From: Chaetoderma sp. LZ-2023a
Taxonomy: Eukaryota > Mollusca > Caudofoveata > Chaetodermatida > Chaetodermatidae
Length of the DNA: 64,000 bases
Assembly (NCBI GenBank): GCA_034401795.1
Contig: CM067360.1
Coordinates: 124,903,883 to 124,967,882, forward strand
Reading direction: 5' to 3'
The notes beneath the pieces are model-generated. The model was not told the DNA's origin. It saw only the letters and a list, made by a program, of their open reading frames with translations, and made no database searches. Numbering within the stretch: position 1 is the first letter of the stretch; each line of letters begins with the position of its first letter. This document shows positions 1 to 11,825 of the stretch, in pieces. A program made the translations under genes and the position numbers.

Positions 1-2333
1 GCCTCACGCGGGCACTACTCCTAGTGCTAGTTTGGGTGAGGAGTATTATCCTTGTGTGGGCCATCATCACTGAATCCTTGTGAGAGCCAAGTGCCTCGCG
101 CGGGCCTCCGTCTTCGGAAGGTGTCGCCACTACTTAAAGCGGGGAAAGATTAGTAGGCAAAAATGGGCCCACTCTAATATTTCAACCAAAATGTTTGAAA
201 AGAAAAGACCATACCTAGTGAGATTATGACTATAGGGATGCGTGCTGTTTTACATGAAGACGGGATGAACGATTCCCGAGGGATTCCCACGTCGCCATCT
301 TATGTGATTCTTAGAATACTGAATTAGTAGTTGCCGCTTTATTTATGCGGGCCTTCTGCTTTGCTTAATCATTTTTTTAGGTTTTAGGAACAAGAACTAT
401 TTTAGGCCGCAAATGGCTGGTATCTACCTAGCTATTAGACACGGCTGTCATTGAGAACAGATGCCCTAAGACATCAACACTGAAGACAGCGCTCATACAT
501 GTTACTTAGTAAGATCTCCGAACTGGATAAGAATCCGGACATCTCGCTCCGTAACCACATAAAACCTCACAGGACACTGGTTACTTTTCACAAAAGCATT
601 ATTAGGCAACTGTTCTAGCGTTATGGTGGGTGTGGGGTGGGGTAAGAGAGACGAATGCACACCATAAATGTCCTTCCCGTAAGGGTGTGTCAGATCTAAA
701 TATCATGCCCAGACATTTTAACAGAATTCGGTGAGAATACGTATCTCGCCCGTCAACGGGTCCTATGGAACTAACTGTTTAACCTGTCGGTAGGTTCATA
801 TACAAGTTGCAAATTTTGCACTGCGGTGTGGGAGGATTGTCAGTACACAAAATAATAATTAATACATGTGTCTTCGCAGTGCTTTCCTACATTGGCTTAA
901 AGTACTATCTACTAAGTATCCGAAGATACACAGGAGTGTATGTGATACCGCAGCCTAGCCATCACCGCTCGGAAACCCCAACAGTTTCCCAGAGTGATAT
1001 CAGCCCATGGTGCGGATAGGGGCATCCAAACAATTAAGAAGCCACAAGGCTGAGTGGAGGATGAAGAGAGACAAAATCTTGGAGTTATGAGTCTTACCAG
1101 AGTGCGGGGATAGATTATCGCACCACCGGAAGAGAAGAGTATATTACACAGTATGTAATGGAGAAAGTATCTCTAATCATTTTGAGCCTATCCTATCGAG
1201 CTGTATATAGAACAGGTTAGTCGGTAGCATGCCAGGCTAAACAAAGTTATAGCATGGACAGCGACCTCAGTGAAAAATTGTTGGTGGCGGGAGAAAGTGC
1301 TGCATATATAAATGTTGCTGTGTAGTGTTTCCTACGTGCACTGCAGTCCTATATTTTCTATAACTAAGCAAAACAAGTGAACGGATGGCCACTGGCCATA
1401 TACATACATAATCTAACCAGAACAAACAATACGGTGTCAAATGATTAAGATATATATATATATATATTAATACAGGTTAAAGAACCTACTATAGTGTGGT
1501 TAGCAACACATTGAAGAAAAACCTATATAGAGAAATAATTAAACTGTGAAGCATAGTTACTTGAATACTTGGTATTGACACGTCAATCCATAGTCGACGT
1601 GAGATGATGCGCTCTCCGGAAGCTGGAAAGTTCCCGCAAGCTGTTGTCCGCAAACAAGACTTCAGCAAGAACACTCATGGGGGGAGTACATCACTCAGTG
1701 CTGTAGGCCTAATAGAATGTCTAACGAGCAGTTAGTAAAAGATACGATAGTACTAGGTGGTGAAGAAAGTTCCCATACCCGATGGCATGGATGGAAAGTG
1801 TAAACAACCCGTCACAAGCGGGGGTGGGGGGGGGTGGGGTTGTCAGAGGCAAATTAAGATACAAAACAAAGCTTTACGGTGCTGGGTACGTCAACCAGCT
1901 CTGAAGACGCACTGGGCAGAGTTTACTTGCTGTGGTCGAATGTCGAAAGAACCGACACGATGTAAGTGCGGCAATGATTGAAATACCACCTTTCGGCGTG
2001 GCTGGCAGATCCGGCGAGTCATCCATCAAAGAACATCCTGCCTATACATCTGTAGACTCACATATTCATGCCACAAAGGCCTCACCGCAACTTTGTGTTC
2101 CGAATGTAGATGTAGTATTCGTGAACGATTATCAAAAGTTCCAAATTACTGCCGCAGATGGGGAGTTACAAAACTGTTTTAGTGTGGTGGGATGGAGAAC
2201 TGCATGCTACGGGATAAAAACCCGATGCATAGCGAAGGAAGACGCGTAATGTCTGTCAGGCTTGTAGTAACTGGTACAGATCCAACCAGTTCGGCCCCTG
2301 ACCGAGGATGCTCTCGATCACTGGATCGCTTCT

Positions 2334-2481
2334 CCTTTTATACTCTCCGTGACGTCATAGGCACAGGCTTCATCCAATCATCGTTCGAGCAACAGCCAAT
2401 CAGCGCATCGCTCATAATAGCGTCGTCGAACGTTCTAGAACATTCTAGAAGCTTTACGTCCACGTGGTTATGACGTCACAG
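2334..2481 (-). promoter_or_regulatory. U3 promoter of the 3' LTR: TATA, CRE, CCAAT, HSE, E-box
   Basis: Read on the minus strand in order toward the start site: TGACGTCA (2471-2478), CACGTG (2461-2466), a heat-shock element (2428-2450), two ATTGG boxes (2396-2400 and 2374-2378), a second TGACGTCA (2350-2357) and TATAAAAGG (2334-2342). Transcription should start near 2300 and run into the element. This is a complete compound pol II promoter with normal spacing, and it independently supports the minus orientation. In the other LTR the TATA box and CRE octamers are degraded, while the CCAAT boxes and most of the heat-shock element remain. Confidence 0.8.
2428..2450. promoter_or_regulatory. Five-unit perfect heat-shock element
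   Basis: Five alternating pentamer cores, GAA, TTC, GAA, TTC, GAA, each separated by exactly two bases. This is the binding pattern of trimeric HSF. It lies about 90 bp upstream of the LTR TATA box. The right LTR keeps four of the five cores in register (16756-16773). Confidence 0.8.
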
Positions 2482-2880
2482 CAATATTATGAAGATAATC
2501 AAGAAGAGTTTTCCCTGGATAAATCAACCATTTCTCAACCGCTTTTGAAATGGTTTACATATTTTTTACACGAATTCTGGTCTTGACCAATGCCAGACTT
2601 AACGGGAACAGACAATCAATAAGGATTACAGAGTACCAGCTCGGCACACTAAAAGCGCCATCCTATCTAGGTCACAACTACGCGCTCCATAGAAACAGCG
2701 TCCTGGTGCGAATGCGTTTTAATGAACGTAGTCATTTTTGGACACGTTCTCTCTCCCATAGGCCCATATACGCTTATAGGCCTACCCAGAGGGGCGTGTT
2801 CAGGAAACGAATCCTAGACGGGCGGCGAGTACCCAGCTTAGTTGGTACGGCCGGTACCCGACCGGTTGATACGAACTACA

Positions 2881-5436
2881 CGTGTATTCAAGAGACAGAG
2901 CACATAGAGGTGCCAAAGAGGAGAGGGGAGGCATACATTATTTTTTAATTTATATAATAATGTATAAAATATATGTGTATTAAATATATAATTTTCACGT
3001 AACGTACCCTTACGGGGTATTTCAAAATATTATGACTGAATTACTTGCGCAGCCCAGGTAAATAAATGGGCACGCAACACGTATCGTGATTAAAAATATT
3101 TGCGGTCCGTTATAGCGGGTCTGCAACGGGCAGCGCTCGCTGACCCCATAGCCGTCCTGACATCTAAGACAGGAAGAAAAATAATAATAAAAATAGAACA
3201 TAATAATAATAACTCGAAAGTTAGTTTATCAGGCAGCCCCAGCATAGCTGAGACTGCATGACGGGATTATAACATTATTGCACTGCAGGATGTTGTATTC
3301 TTTACGTCGCACACGACGTTCTTACAACACTGGAGTCGGCAGCGCTCATTTTGTGTGGGACACAGCTGGGCAACTAAGTTGCGCAACTGCGTCGGATAAC
3401 CGTAGTCATTCCAGGGACGGGATTCAATTGATCTAACATATATAGTCTTACCTTAGCGTATTCAAATTCTTCGATCAACATAAAAACAGGGTATTACTTA
3501 TTCCCGAGGAGCATCACCTTTTAATTAGCATGATACGGTTTTACAGATTGGATGCTTATAAACTTGCATATTTTAATTTTAGGCGGGAGCGCCCCATGGG
3601 TTGGTGGGAGCCTGGTGACGACAGCGGTAATTACCCCAACTCACCCTCGCCACTCCTCCATCACGCTGTGGTAGTCGCGTATTTGGGTGGCTCATTTGTT
3701 TAAAGCATTTGATCCAATTTACTGGAAATAGCAGTAAAAGTCACGTGGCCCTTGGAAACACGTGGTTGATCGGAAACATATGTGCTGTTTACGGCGATGG
3801 CCGAAATACTGTTGCTGAGGTGTAGTCCTTGCAGATGCGAGACATGGAAATATATATGTTATATCAAGATTCAGTTTAAAATAATGTCTCTATTTGCGCG
3901 GGTTCTTACACATGCGTCTTATAGTTGTCTGTAATAGGTAGTTCTCAGCCCGTGTTGATTATAGACTGGAACGTAAGGAAGAGAATTTTTGAAATTCTCT
4001 TTGTAATTATACTGTTAGATTTTTGATGCTGCTTTACTGGCCCATGCGCTAATGATTTGTAGCATGGTAGAGCAGTTGTGTTCTTAATCAAACATTTAAC
4101 AGTAAAGTTGTAAGTAATTTGATGTGTGGTTTAAACAGATCTATTCAGGCGGTAGATCAACGTTACTGATCCCGACAAGATAGCTGTGTTTTCCGAGTGG
4201 GAGGGCTGCCAAGCATTCTCCTCAATGGGTAGAACTAGCTCTGTCCCGGCCTAGACCGGACACATTAATACCATTTAATAATGGTTAAATTACAGTACAA
4301 CTCGGAGGTGGGCGCATCAGTTATTACAATTTACAATACCTTCGTTTGGAGATTGTGAATACAGTCAACCTGAGTGTCTATGTTTCTGACATGTTGGTGA
4401 ATTGAATCTGATACGCGTGGCTGGTTACCTGTGGATGATACTTGTGCTGTGGTGAAGGTGACGCTTTTATGGCCGCCAGATGCGGGAGGGGGAGGGAGAG
4501 GTGGCGTGATTGTCAACTTTATCGAACCCTGAGGGTATTTCACTCTGTAATGGCTGAGCCCGTGGGCGGGACAGAGTTACTTTAGAGTGCAGATGACCTG
4601 TCGGATGCTGTCGTAACTTTAATCAATCCATTATCGAATTCAACCTTTCGGTACTAAAATCCTACTCGTGACTGACGACAATGCGGGCATCTTGCTCTCT
4701 TAATAATATTGACTGTTATTACGTGTAGGTGAAGTATGTAGACTTTGGCTGTTTCCGTATGACATCGGGGAAAAAGGGAGGGGGGAGGAATGTTGGACAA
4801 ACGTTCCTCCCGTGACGCGTACTGTAGATGGCTGTCGTGCATCCCTTATATCCATATGATCAGTTCTCCCGTAACTGAATAAGAAGGTGTGTGCGGGAGA
4901 TTTGTTGGCTGTTGTCTGTTGATGATAATGATGTTGTCGGGATGTCCAGGCTGCTGTATGATGCCAATGTTATAAGCGAAGTGGGTGGATACCAGTTTTC
5001 CACGCTGGTGAATGCCAAGTCTATTGTTATTGCAGGAGGTGGGGGTTTGCGGGAGATATTATTTCTCCCGCATCTTGTGCGGGAGGAACTGTTGCGGGAA
5101 TTTTTATGTCTCCATCGGGAATTAATTAATACCGGTAGGTGCTGCTAAATGATATTGTGTCCGATGTTGAATGTCTCTGTTATGCTGAGTATAACCGAGT
5201 AGGTATGTGATGTACGCGCAATGACGAATTGACGTATCCAGCCTTGAGGGCAGGTGTGTTCTGTATGTGATGACGTTCTGTCTGTGATGTGATGTCCTGG
5301 CTGCTCACAGGGGAGTATGGTAGGCCGATTGGATGGGGTGGCCTTTGAACAGGGGGATGATGTGGTCATCTCCCATTACACGACAGTTGGTGTTCTGTTG
5401 TAGTTTTTAGACACCCGGAAAATTCGAGCCGAGAGT
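2881..5436. other. Non-coding 3' internal region of element 1
   Basis: This stretch lies between the integrase tail and the 3' LTR. No env-like or other protein is recognisable: open frames are short on both strands. It is AT-rich from 2935 to 3000. Near 4890-5110 it holds repeated GCGGGAGA motifs that form small hairpins (inverted CTCCCGC at about 5060). Next to the LTR, the element strand is pyrimidine-rich (2908-2932) rather than carrying the expected polypurine tract. Confidence 0.5.
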
Positions 5437-7490
5437 CTACTGAATAGGCTGCTTCCCTGCCCACCGTGGGGGTGGGGGGATAATGTTGGTCGGTGCGGTG
5501 CAGGATGCCACCTCCTGTGTTACAGCAGTCTCTCTCAACACGGAAGATTGACAGTCAACAGACGATGAGTGAAGAGTGAAATGGACTGGGCCGGTGATGT
5601 CCGAACTTGGTGTATAGATGAGAGATGCGAATTGGAGTGATGGCTGTGGTGGGACTCTGGGAGAGGGTGTCCCTTGGAGGGAGTGTGGTTTCGCGATTTT
5701 GGGGATTGGTCGGCTACACCTTGTTGTATGGTTTTGCGGTTCTAGACACGCTAAGGCTTCATCCAGCCTCTTCACTTCCATGCTATTCACCATAGGTTCC
5801 ACCCCACAGGAAGCGTGGCTTGGGTCAGCCTCAGCTTCCGCTTGTGGTAGCTCTATGATGGGGGGGGGGGGCATAGCGGAAGTGGGTGGGAATGAGAAGA
5901 GATCGGAGGAACAACTTTTCCATCCAGTCTCTTGGACAAGACAAACACAAAATTCTTCAGATACGACTTCCCAGATTGAGTAGATCCACGCTAAGGAGGG
6001 AGAGGGTGAGTACGTATCTCGTCATCGTCGTCAGCATTAGCTGCTTGTTCATCCACATTCTGGCTTGGTGGTAGAAGTGGGGCTGAACTGGAACTGCGGT
6101 GCTCTGTGCTAACCATGGGAATACTAATTTCCGTGTAAATATCTGTCTGGGTACTGGTGTCATGAGAAATGCCCAGTCCGAGCTCTGGTGCTGGGTCATC
6201 ACTGACACAAGGTTTAAGCTGATTGAAGTGGATGACTGAGGTCAGGCCATCCGAAGCACGGATACGGTCGGTCACGTCCGACGTCTTACCTACTACCACA
6301 TAGGGGCCTTTCCACTGGTAACTCAGTTTACTTGGCACGTTTGCAGATCGTCGTGAATCGTGTACCCAAACAATCCTTCCTGCTTCATACAGATCTCCAT
6401 GCACCCTCCAGTTATGCCATGTCTTTTGCCGCCAGTGTGCAGTGGATACTGTTTCTCTCACTAACTCGTGGGCTTGTTCTAACCTTTGCCGCAAGAGTTC
6501 AACATAGAGAGATGGTGAATTTCTTTCTCCTGGTATCCAAGGCATGGCCAGATCCAGGGATAAGACTAATTCACGGCCTAACATTAACCGAGCAGGGGTA
6601 TAACCTGTGCTGGAATGTACTGAAGTGCGGTAAGCCATGAGTACATATGGGAGCCATAGGTCCCAATCTCTATAATCAAGGCGTGTTTCCTTAGTAACCA
6701 TCTCCACAAGAGTTCTGTTGAATCTCTCTACTATCCTGTCACTCCGGGGGTGGTATGGAGTCGTCCTTGTTTTGACGATATGCAACAATTTGCAGAGCTC
6801 TGTTATGAGCCGGCTTTCAAAATTACTTCCTTGATCGGAGTGTAACCCATAAGGCATACCAATTCGGCAGAACACATTGCTTGCCAGGACCTGCGCTATG
6901 GTGGATGCCTCTTGGTCTGGCAAAGCTTCTACCCACTTCGTAAAATAAGCTTGTAATACGAGGATGTATTTATTTCCATCATCCGTTGTATTCAAGTGTC
7001 CGAGCACGTCAATAGCCACTCGCCACCATGGTGCACCAACAATCTTAATTTGAGATGGTGCGATGTGGTGTTGGCCAACAGTGCGTCTTTGCCATGGGAT
7101 ACATTTGGCAACCCATGCCTTGACACTATCGCGAATCCTGATCCAGTGGAATCTTAATTTGATATGGGCAACAGTCTTTTCCACGGCCAGATGCCTGCCG
7201 TTATCATGCAGTTGTTTTAATATTAGATCACGATAACTTTCCGGGACTACCAGATGGTCATTAATATAGAGAACATTATTTATTAATCGACATTCTTCAA
7301 ACCGTTGGTAATAATATTTTTCCATAGTGGAAAGTGGTGTTACCGATTCCTTGGGAGGACCCTCCTGGATCCATGCGTATATATTTCTTGTCTGTACGTC
7401 TGTTGTTTGGTGGTGCACGATTTTCTCCGGATTCCACTCTGCGCACCTCAATTTGGGGAACTCCAGAGATGGCTGTGTTGACTGTGTCAC
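5437..7490 (-). pseudogene. Integrase of element 1 with GPY/F domain and proline-rich tail
   Basis: A 499-residue open stretch (7490-5991) reads as a retroviral-type integrase. It has an N-terminal HHCC-like finger whose second Cys is replaced by Trp. The catalytic core has Asp in RVAIDVLG, Asp in LHSDQGSNF and Glu in DRIVERFNRTL. A C-terminal SYQWKGPYVVV is the GPY/F motif. An acidic Ser/Pro-rich tail follows. After a frame change, a further proline-rich stretch continues from 5874 to 5437 in another frame. This is the best preserved gene of the element and belongs to the second pol repeat unit. Role in the family: inserts the cDNA into the genome. Confidence 0.85.
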
Positions 7491-7604
7491 GGTGGTAGCC
7501 TCTTCGTGTTCAGTTTCTGCGCCGATTCTACTGAGGGCGTCAGCATTCCCATGTAATTTGCCGGGATGGTGAACAACGTTGAAGTTGTATACCTGCAGGG
7601 ATTC

Positions 7605-8482
7605 CTACCATCTCGCTACATGGCCCTCTGGATTGCTCAAATTCCTGAGCCATCGTAGTGAGGCATGGTCTGTATGGAGTGTAAAAGGGCGCCCATACAG
7701 AAAGTGTTTATAATACTTGATGAAGTGTACCACCGCTAATAGTTCTCGCTTGGTGGTTGCGTATCTTCTCTCCATTTTATTCAGAGTACACGAACCATAA
7801 CCCAATACCTGCTCCGTTCGATCTTCCGTGACCTGAGATAGAACTACGCCAATAGCGTAAGCTGATGCATCAGCGTCTAAGATGAAATCGACGTTTGAAT
7901 TAGGATCAGCAAGAATCAGGGCGGTCATCAAGAGTTCATTCAATGCCCTGAAGGAACCTTCACACTCACTCATCCACTCGAATGGTCGATCTTTTTCGGT
8001 GATCTTGTAGAGGGGGTGACGCAATCTCGCTGAAATGTCGGATGTTACGGCGATAGTACTGGCATAGGCCAAGAATACTTCGTAACTGAAGAGGGCTGTG
8101 GCCACTCTGCTACTGCCTTAGTTTTTGACGGCTGAGTAGCCACTCCATCACTGGATATGACGTGTCCCAGGAACTCAACGCTCTTTCTAAAGGGATGACA
8201 TTTCTTAGGTTTGAGTTTTAAATTGGCCATGCGGAAACGTGATAGCACGGTATCCAAATTTATTAAGGCTTGCTCAAACGTGGGCCCGAAGACTATTACG
8301 TCATCGAGGTAACAGAGACAGATTTCCCATTGCAGGGTAGTTAATACCCACTCAATGAGTCATTCAAAGGTTCCGGGAGCATTGCACAACCCGTAGGACA
8401 TCTTGCAGAATTGGAAAAGGCCATCCCTACAAACGAATGCGGTCTTTTCCATGTCAGCTTCATCCATGGCCACTTGCCAGTA
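7605..8482 (-). pseudogene. Reverse transcriptase and RNase H, second repeat unit of element 1
   Basis: Starts abruptly at the RT motif YWQVAMDEADMEKTAF, fused to the end of an upstream integrase copy. It continues through QFCKMSYGLCNAPGTFE, an in-frame stop (Arg-type CGA changed to TGA near 8357), the catalytic YLDD box (8300-8311) and LKPKKC. RNase H follows in 8105-7605 with DADAS, RELLAVV and TDHASL. At least one stop and a frameshift break it. Together with 5991-7490 it forms the more complete repeat unit of the duplicated pol. Confidence 0.85.
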
Positions 8483-9750
8483 ACACGGTTTAAGTCGATC
8501 GAAGTGGACTACTGAGGTCAGGCCATCCGAAGCACGGATACGGTAGGTCATGTCCGACGTCTTATCTACTACCACATAGGGGCCTTTCCACTGGTAACTC
8601 AGTTTACTTGGCACAGTTGCAGACCGTCGTGAATCGTGTACCCAAACCATCTTTCCTGCTTCATACGGATCTCCATGCACCCTCCGGTCGTGCCATGTCT
8701 TGCCGCCGATGTGCAGTGGATAATGTTTCTCTCACTAACTCATGGGCCTGTTCTATCCTCTGCCGCAAGAGTTCAACATAGAGAGATGGTGAATTTTTCT
8801 CTCCTGGTTTCCGAGGCATGGCCAGATCCAGGGCTAATTCATGGCCTAACATTAACTGAGCAGGGGTATAACTCGTGCTGGAATGTACTGAAGTGTGGTA
8901 AGCCATGAGTACATACGGGGGCCATAGGTTCCAATCTCTACAAGGCGTGTTTCCTTTGTAAGCATCTCAGCGAGAGTTCTGTTGAAGCTCTCTACCATCC
9001 CATCACTCCGGGGGTGGTATGGAGTCGTCCTTGTTTTGATGATATGGAACAATTTGCAGAGCTCTGATATGAGCCGCCTCTCAAAATTACTTCCTTGATC
9101 AGAGTGAAACTCATAAGGCATACCAAAATGGCAGAACACATTGCTTGCCAAGACCTCCGCTATGGTGGACGCCTCTTGGTCCGGCAAAGCAAATGCTTCT
9201 ACCCACTTCGTAAAGTTATCTTGTAATATGAGGATGTATTTATTTCCGTCATTCGTCGTATTCAAGGGTCCGAGCATGTTGATAGCCACTCGCTCCCATG
9301 GTGCACCAACAATCTTAATTTGAGATGGTGCGATATGGTGTTGGCCAACAGCGCGTTTTTGGTATGGGATATATTTGGCAACCCATGCCTTGACACTATC
9401 GCGAATCCCAATCCAGTGGAATCTCAATTTGATATGGGCAACAGTCCTTTCCACGGCCAGATGCCCGGCGTTATCATGCAGTTGTTTTAATATAAGATTA
9501 CGATACCTTTCCAGATGGTCATTAATATACAGAACGTTATTTATTAATCAACATTTATCGTGGTGGAAAGTGGTGTTACCGATTCCTTGGGAGGACGTAC
9601 CCCTCCTGGATCCATGCGTATATATTTCGTGTCTGTAAGTCTGTTGTTTGGTGGTGTGCAATTTTCTCTGGATTCCACTCTGCGCACCTCGATTTGGGGA
9701 ACTCCGGAGATGGCTGTGTTGACTGTATCACGATGGCGGCCTCTTCATTT
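8483..9750 (-). pseudogene. Integrase, first repeat unit of element 1
   Basis: A second copy of the integrase region, clearly homologous to 6207-7500, in three broken pieces (9454-8852, 8906-8661, 8680-8483). The first catalytic Asp is Asn here (RVAINMLG), both finger cysteines are lost (AKYIPYQK), and there are frameshifts. It ends with the GPY/F region and HFDRLKPC, then runs straight into RT sequence at 8482. Upstream it is fused near 9750 to mid-RT. So this repeat unit has lost about 0.8 kb covering the RT C-terminus, RNase H and linker. Confidence 0.8.
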
Positions 9751-10594
9751 CAAATTTGCTGTGCGGAAACGGGAAAGCATGTTGTCCAAATTGATTAAGG
9801 TTTGCTCAAACGTTGGTCCGAAGACTATCACGTCATCGATGGTACGGAGACAGATTTCCCATTGCAGGGTGGTTCAATGAGTCGTTCAAAAGTTCCAGGA
9901 GCATTGGAAAAGGCCATCCATACAAACGAATGCGGTCTTTTCCATGTCAGCCTCATCCATGGCCACTTGCCAGTAACTGCTAGCTAAGTCAAGGGTACAA
10001 AACCACTTGGCTCCGGACAAGGAATCCAAGGCCTGATCTATCCGAGGTAACGGATAAGCGTCATTGATGCTAAGATCATTAAGGCGGCGGTAGTCAATAC
10101 AAAACCACAAGGTTCTGTCCTTTTTGCCCGCTAGTACTATTGGGCTAGCCCATGGAGATGCTGAGGGTTCAATAATACTGGTCCGCGACATGTCGTCCAC
10201 TTGTTGTTGTGCTTCCGCTTCTTTATGAATGGGAAAACATTGTACCGGTTGACGTAAGGGGCAATTATTGCCTGTGTCGATTGAGTGTCGTACGAGATGA
10301 GTCTCTCTGAGATCCATGTCTTTTCCGAATTTCAGGTTTCTGTGATTGCTGTAATCCAACTGTGTCACGTAGATATAAATCATGTAAATGTTCGGGTAAA
10401 TCATTAGTCATATGATGTGGTGTGTCAGTAGGTGTAGGCGATTCCAATGAGATTATGCCCACTAAATGGCCGCAGCGTACTCCTGGTTCCAGAGTGATGG
10501 GGTCTGCGGTACCAATGAACACTCTAAAAGGTATATTTTCCTCATTAGTAGTGTCTACTATCATGCGGGGACTTGCGCATTGTGAGGCGATCAT
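9751..10594 (-). pseudogene. Reverse transcriptase N-terminal half, first repeat unit of element 1
   Basis: Residues read include ASPWASPIVLAGKKDRTLWF, CIDYRRLND, the first catalytic region FCTLDLASSYWQVAMDE, and EKTAFVCMDGLFQ. A short deletion then removes the FCKMPYGLCNAP region. The YxDD box is degraded: the residues before the two aspartates are changed (about 9829-9840). An overlapping frame (10594-10265) carries the RT leader. This is the 5' part of pol next to the protease. Confidence 0.8.
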
Positions 10595-10756
10595 GTAATC
10601 AGGATCGGGTTCTGGTACGGCGATGTGTGTGTTGCTTCCTATCTGTGGTGTGGTGGCCCATAAGATTTGTTTTTGTCCCGGCTCAACTGTGACTGTACTG
10701 GATAATATTACAGCACACGTGTCATATAATGATGATGCCAGTCCAAGAGGTATTCG

Positions 10757-11374
10757 TCAGCTGTGTATGTCGAGTTCGTGTTGTTTGCAATGTATGATGG
10801 CTTCGCTGGCACTGAGAATATCAGATCCAAGGAGGGCATCGTTGTGAATAGAGGTGATGACAACTCGCTGTATGAATTGCATCTCCTCTATTTGGATGAC
10901 TAAATTGTCTACACCGGCTATGGCCACATCAGCTCCCATAGCCGTCTGTAGGTAAATGTTTGTAGGTTTAAGGGGAGGCTTCTTATGAGGTGGGATGCTC
11001 TCATATAAGCACTTGTTAAATATAGTGATTGAAGCACCAGTATTAAAGGTGGCACTGGTGGAAACGCCACTAAACAGACTGGCACTCTTGTATATTACTT
11101 TACGGTGTACCTGTGGAAGAGTTTCCAATGACGCCATCTGCGACAAGGGTGTCAGAGCGGAATCGCTCTGTATGTACACTGCCTGTTTCCGAATTGCTTC
11201 TTTTAATGTGGTGGATGGCTGAGTGACGAAAGGGCCAGTTCGTCGTCGCCGCTGCTGTGAGGGCTGCAGTGAAGGCGGAGCTGGGGGTAGCAATGATGAG
11301 GGAGATGTTGCTGTTTCAGGGTATGCTGTATTAGTGTAGACAGCGGTGCGCACAGGATGACTGATAAGCTCCAC
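10757..11374 (-). pseudogene. Aspartic protease of element 1, active-site Asp changed
   Basis: A 205-residue stretch with a retropepsin layout: a flap-like region, AVIAGVD-type strands, and the C-terminal signature ALLGSDIL. The active site, normally DTGA or DSGA, reads FNTGASITIF, with Asn (codon 11042-11044) in place of the catalytic Asp. The N-terminal 80 residues are Pro/Ser-rich linker from gag. It lies between gag and RT, the normal order. Confidence 0.75.
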
Positions 11375-11825
11375 CTGTGCAAGCCATTTCTTGCAAGCTT
11401 CATTTTATGTTTTGTTGAAGCACAGAAGAAACAGTGATGCCGCCAGGGATGTGTTTTTCCCCGTCTACGTCGGCGCTTGCGAATCCATGAGGTGGAGGGA
11501 ACCGTTTCTCCTGAGTCGCTGCTGTCTGTGGGTGCGGGAGATGATGTTGGGTGGGTTTTGGTTTTTTTGCATACCGCCAAAGGACACCGAGAATTCAGTG
11601 TCTTGATGGCAGTACGTGGTGCTTGCAAAACGTTGTTTCGGCGGAGATGCTGCAACCTACCACTGCCGTTCTACACAGGAAAGAAGGCCTGTTATGTGTG
11701 AAGAAAGAGGTGGATGGCGATGCTGCGGATATGGGAGGCATCATAGGCATTGACATATGTGAAGCCGTGCGTTTTGGTGTAGGTGTAAATGCTGAATTTG
11801 GTTGGTAATTGTTGGCCACCGAACA

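Larger units (their letters stand above)
1..2880 (-). repeat. 3' LTR of element 1 (cut by window start)
   Basis: This stretch aligns throughout with 14230-17207, with substitutions and small indels. On the minus strand it starts TGTAGTTCG at 2880, and the other copy starts TGTAGTTCA at 17207, consistent with a TG-starting LTR. A TATA box is at 2334-2342, with upstream activator motifs to 2481. A possible AATAAA signal is on the minus strand at 339-344, conserved near 14540 in the other LTR. If both are used, the R region would be about 2 kb. Short plus-strand open frames inside it are not supported as genes. Confidence 0.85.

Noticed and set aside
1757-2948. Plus-strand open frames in the left LTR
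   Set aside because: They lie in an LTR, are not kept in the other LTR copy, and run against the promoter orientation.
4891-5148. Plus-strand frame of 85 codons as an accessory gene of element 1
   Set aside because: It is on the strand opposite to the element, built partly from GCGGGAG hairpin repeats, with no domain.
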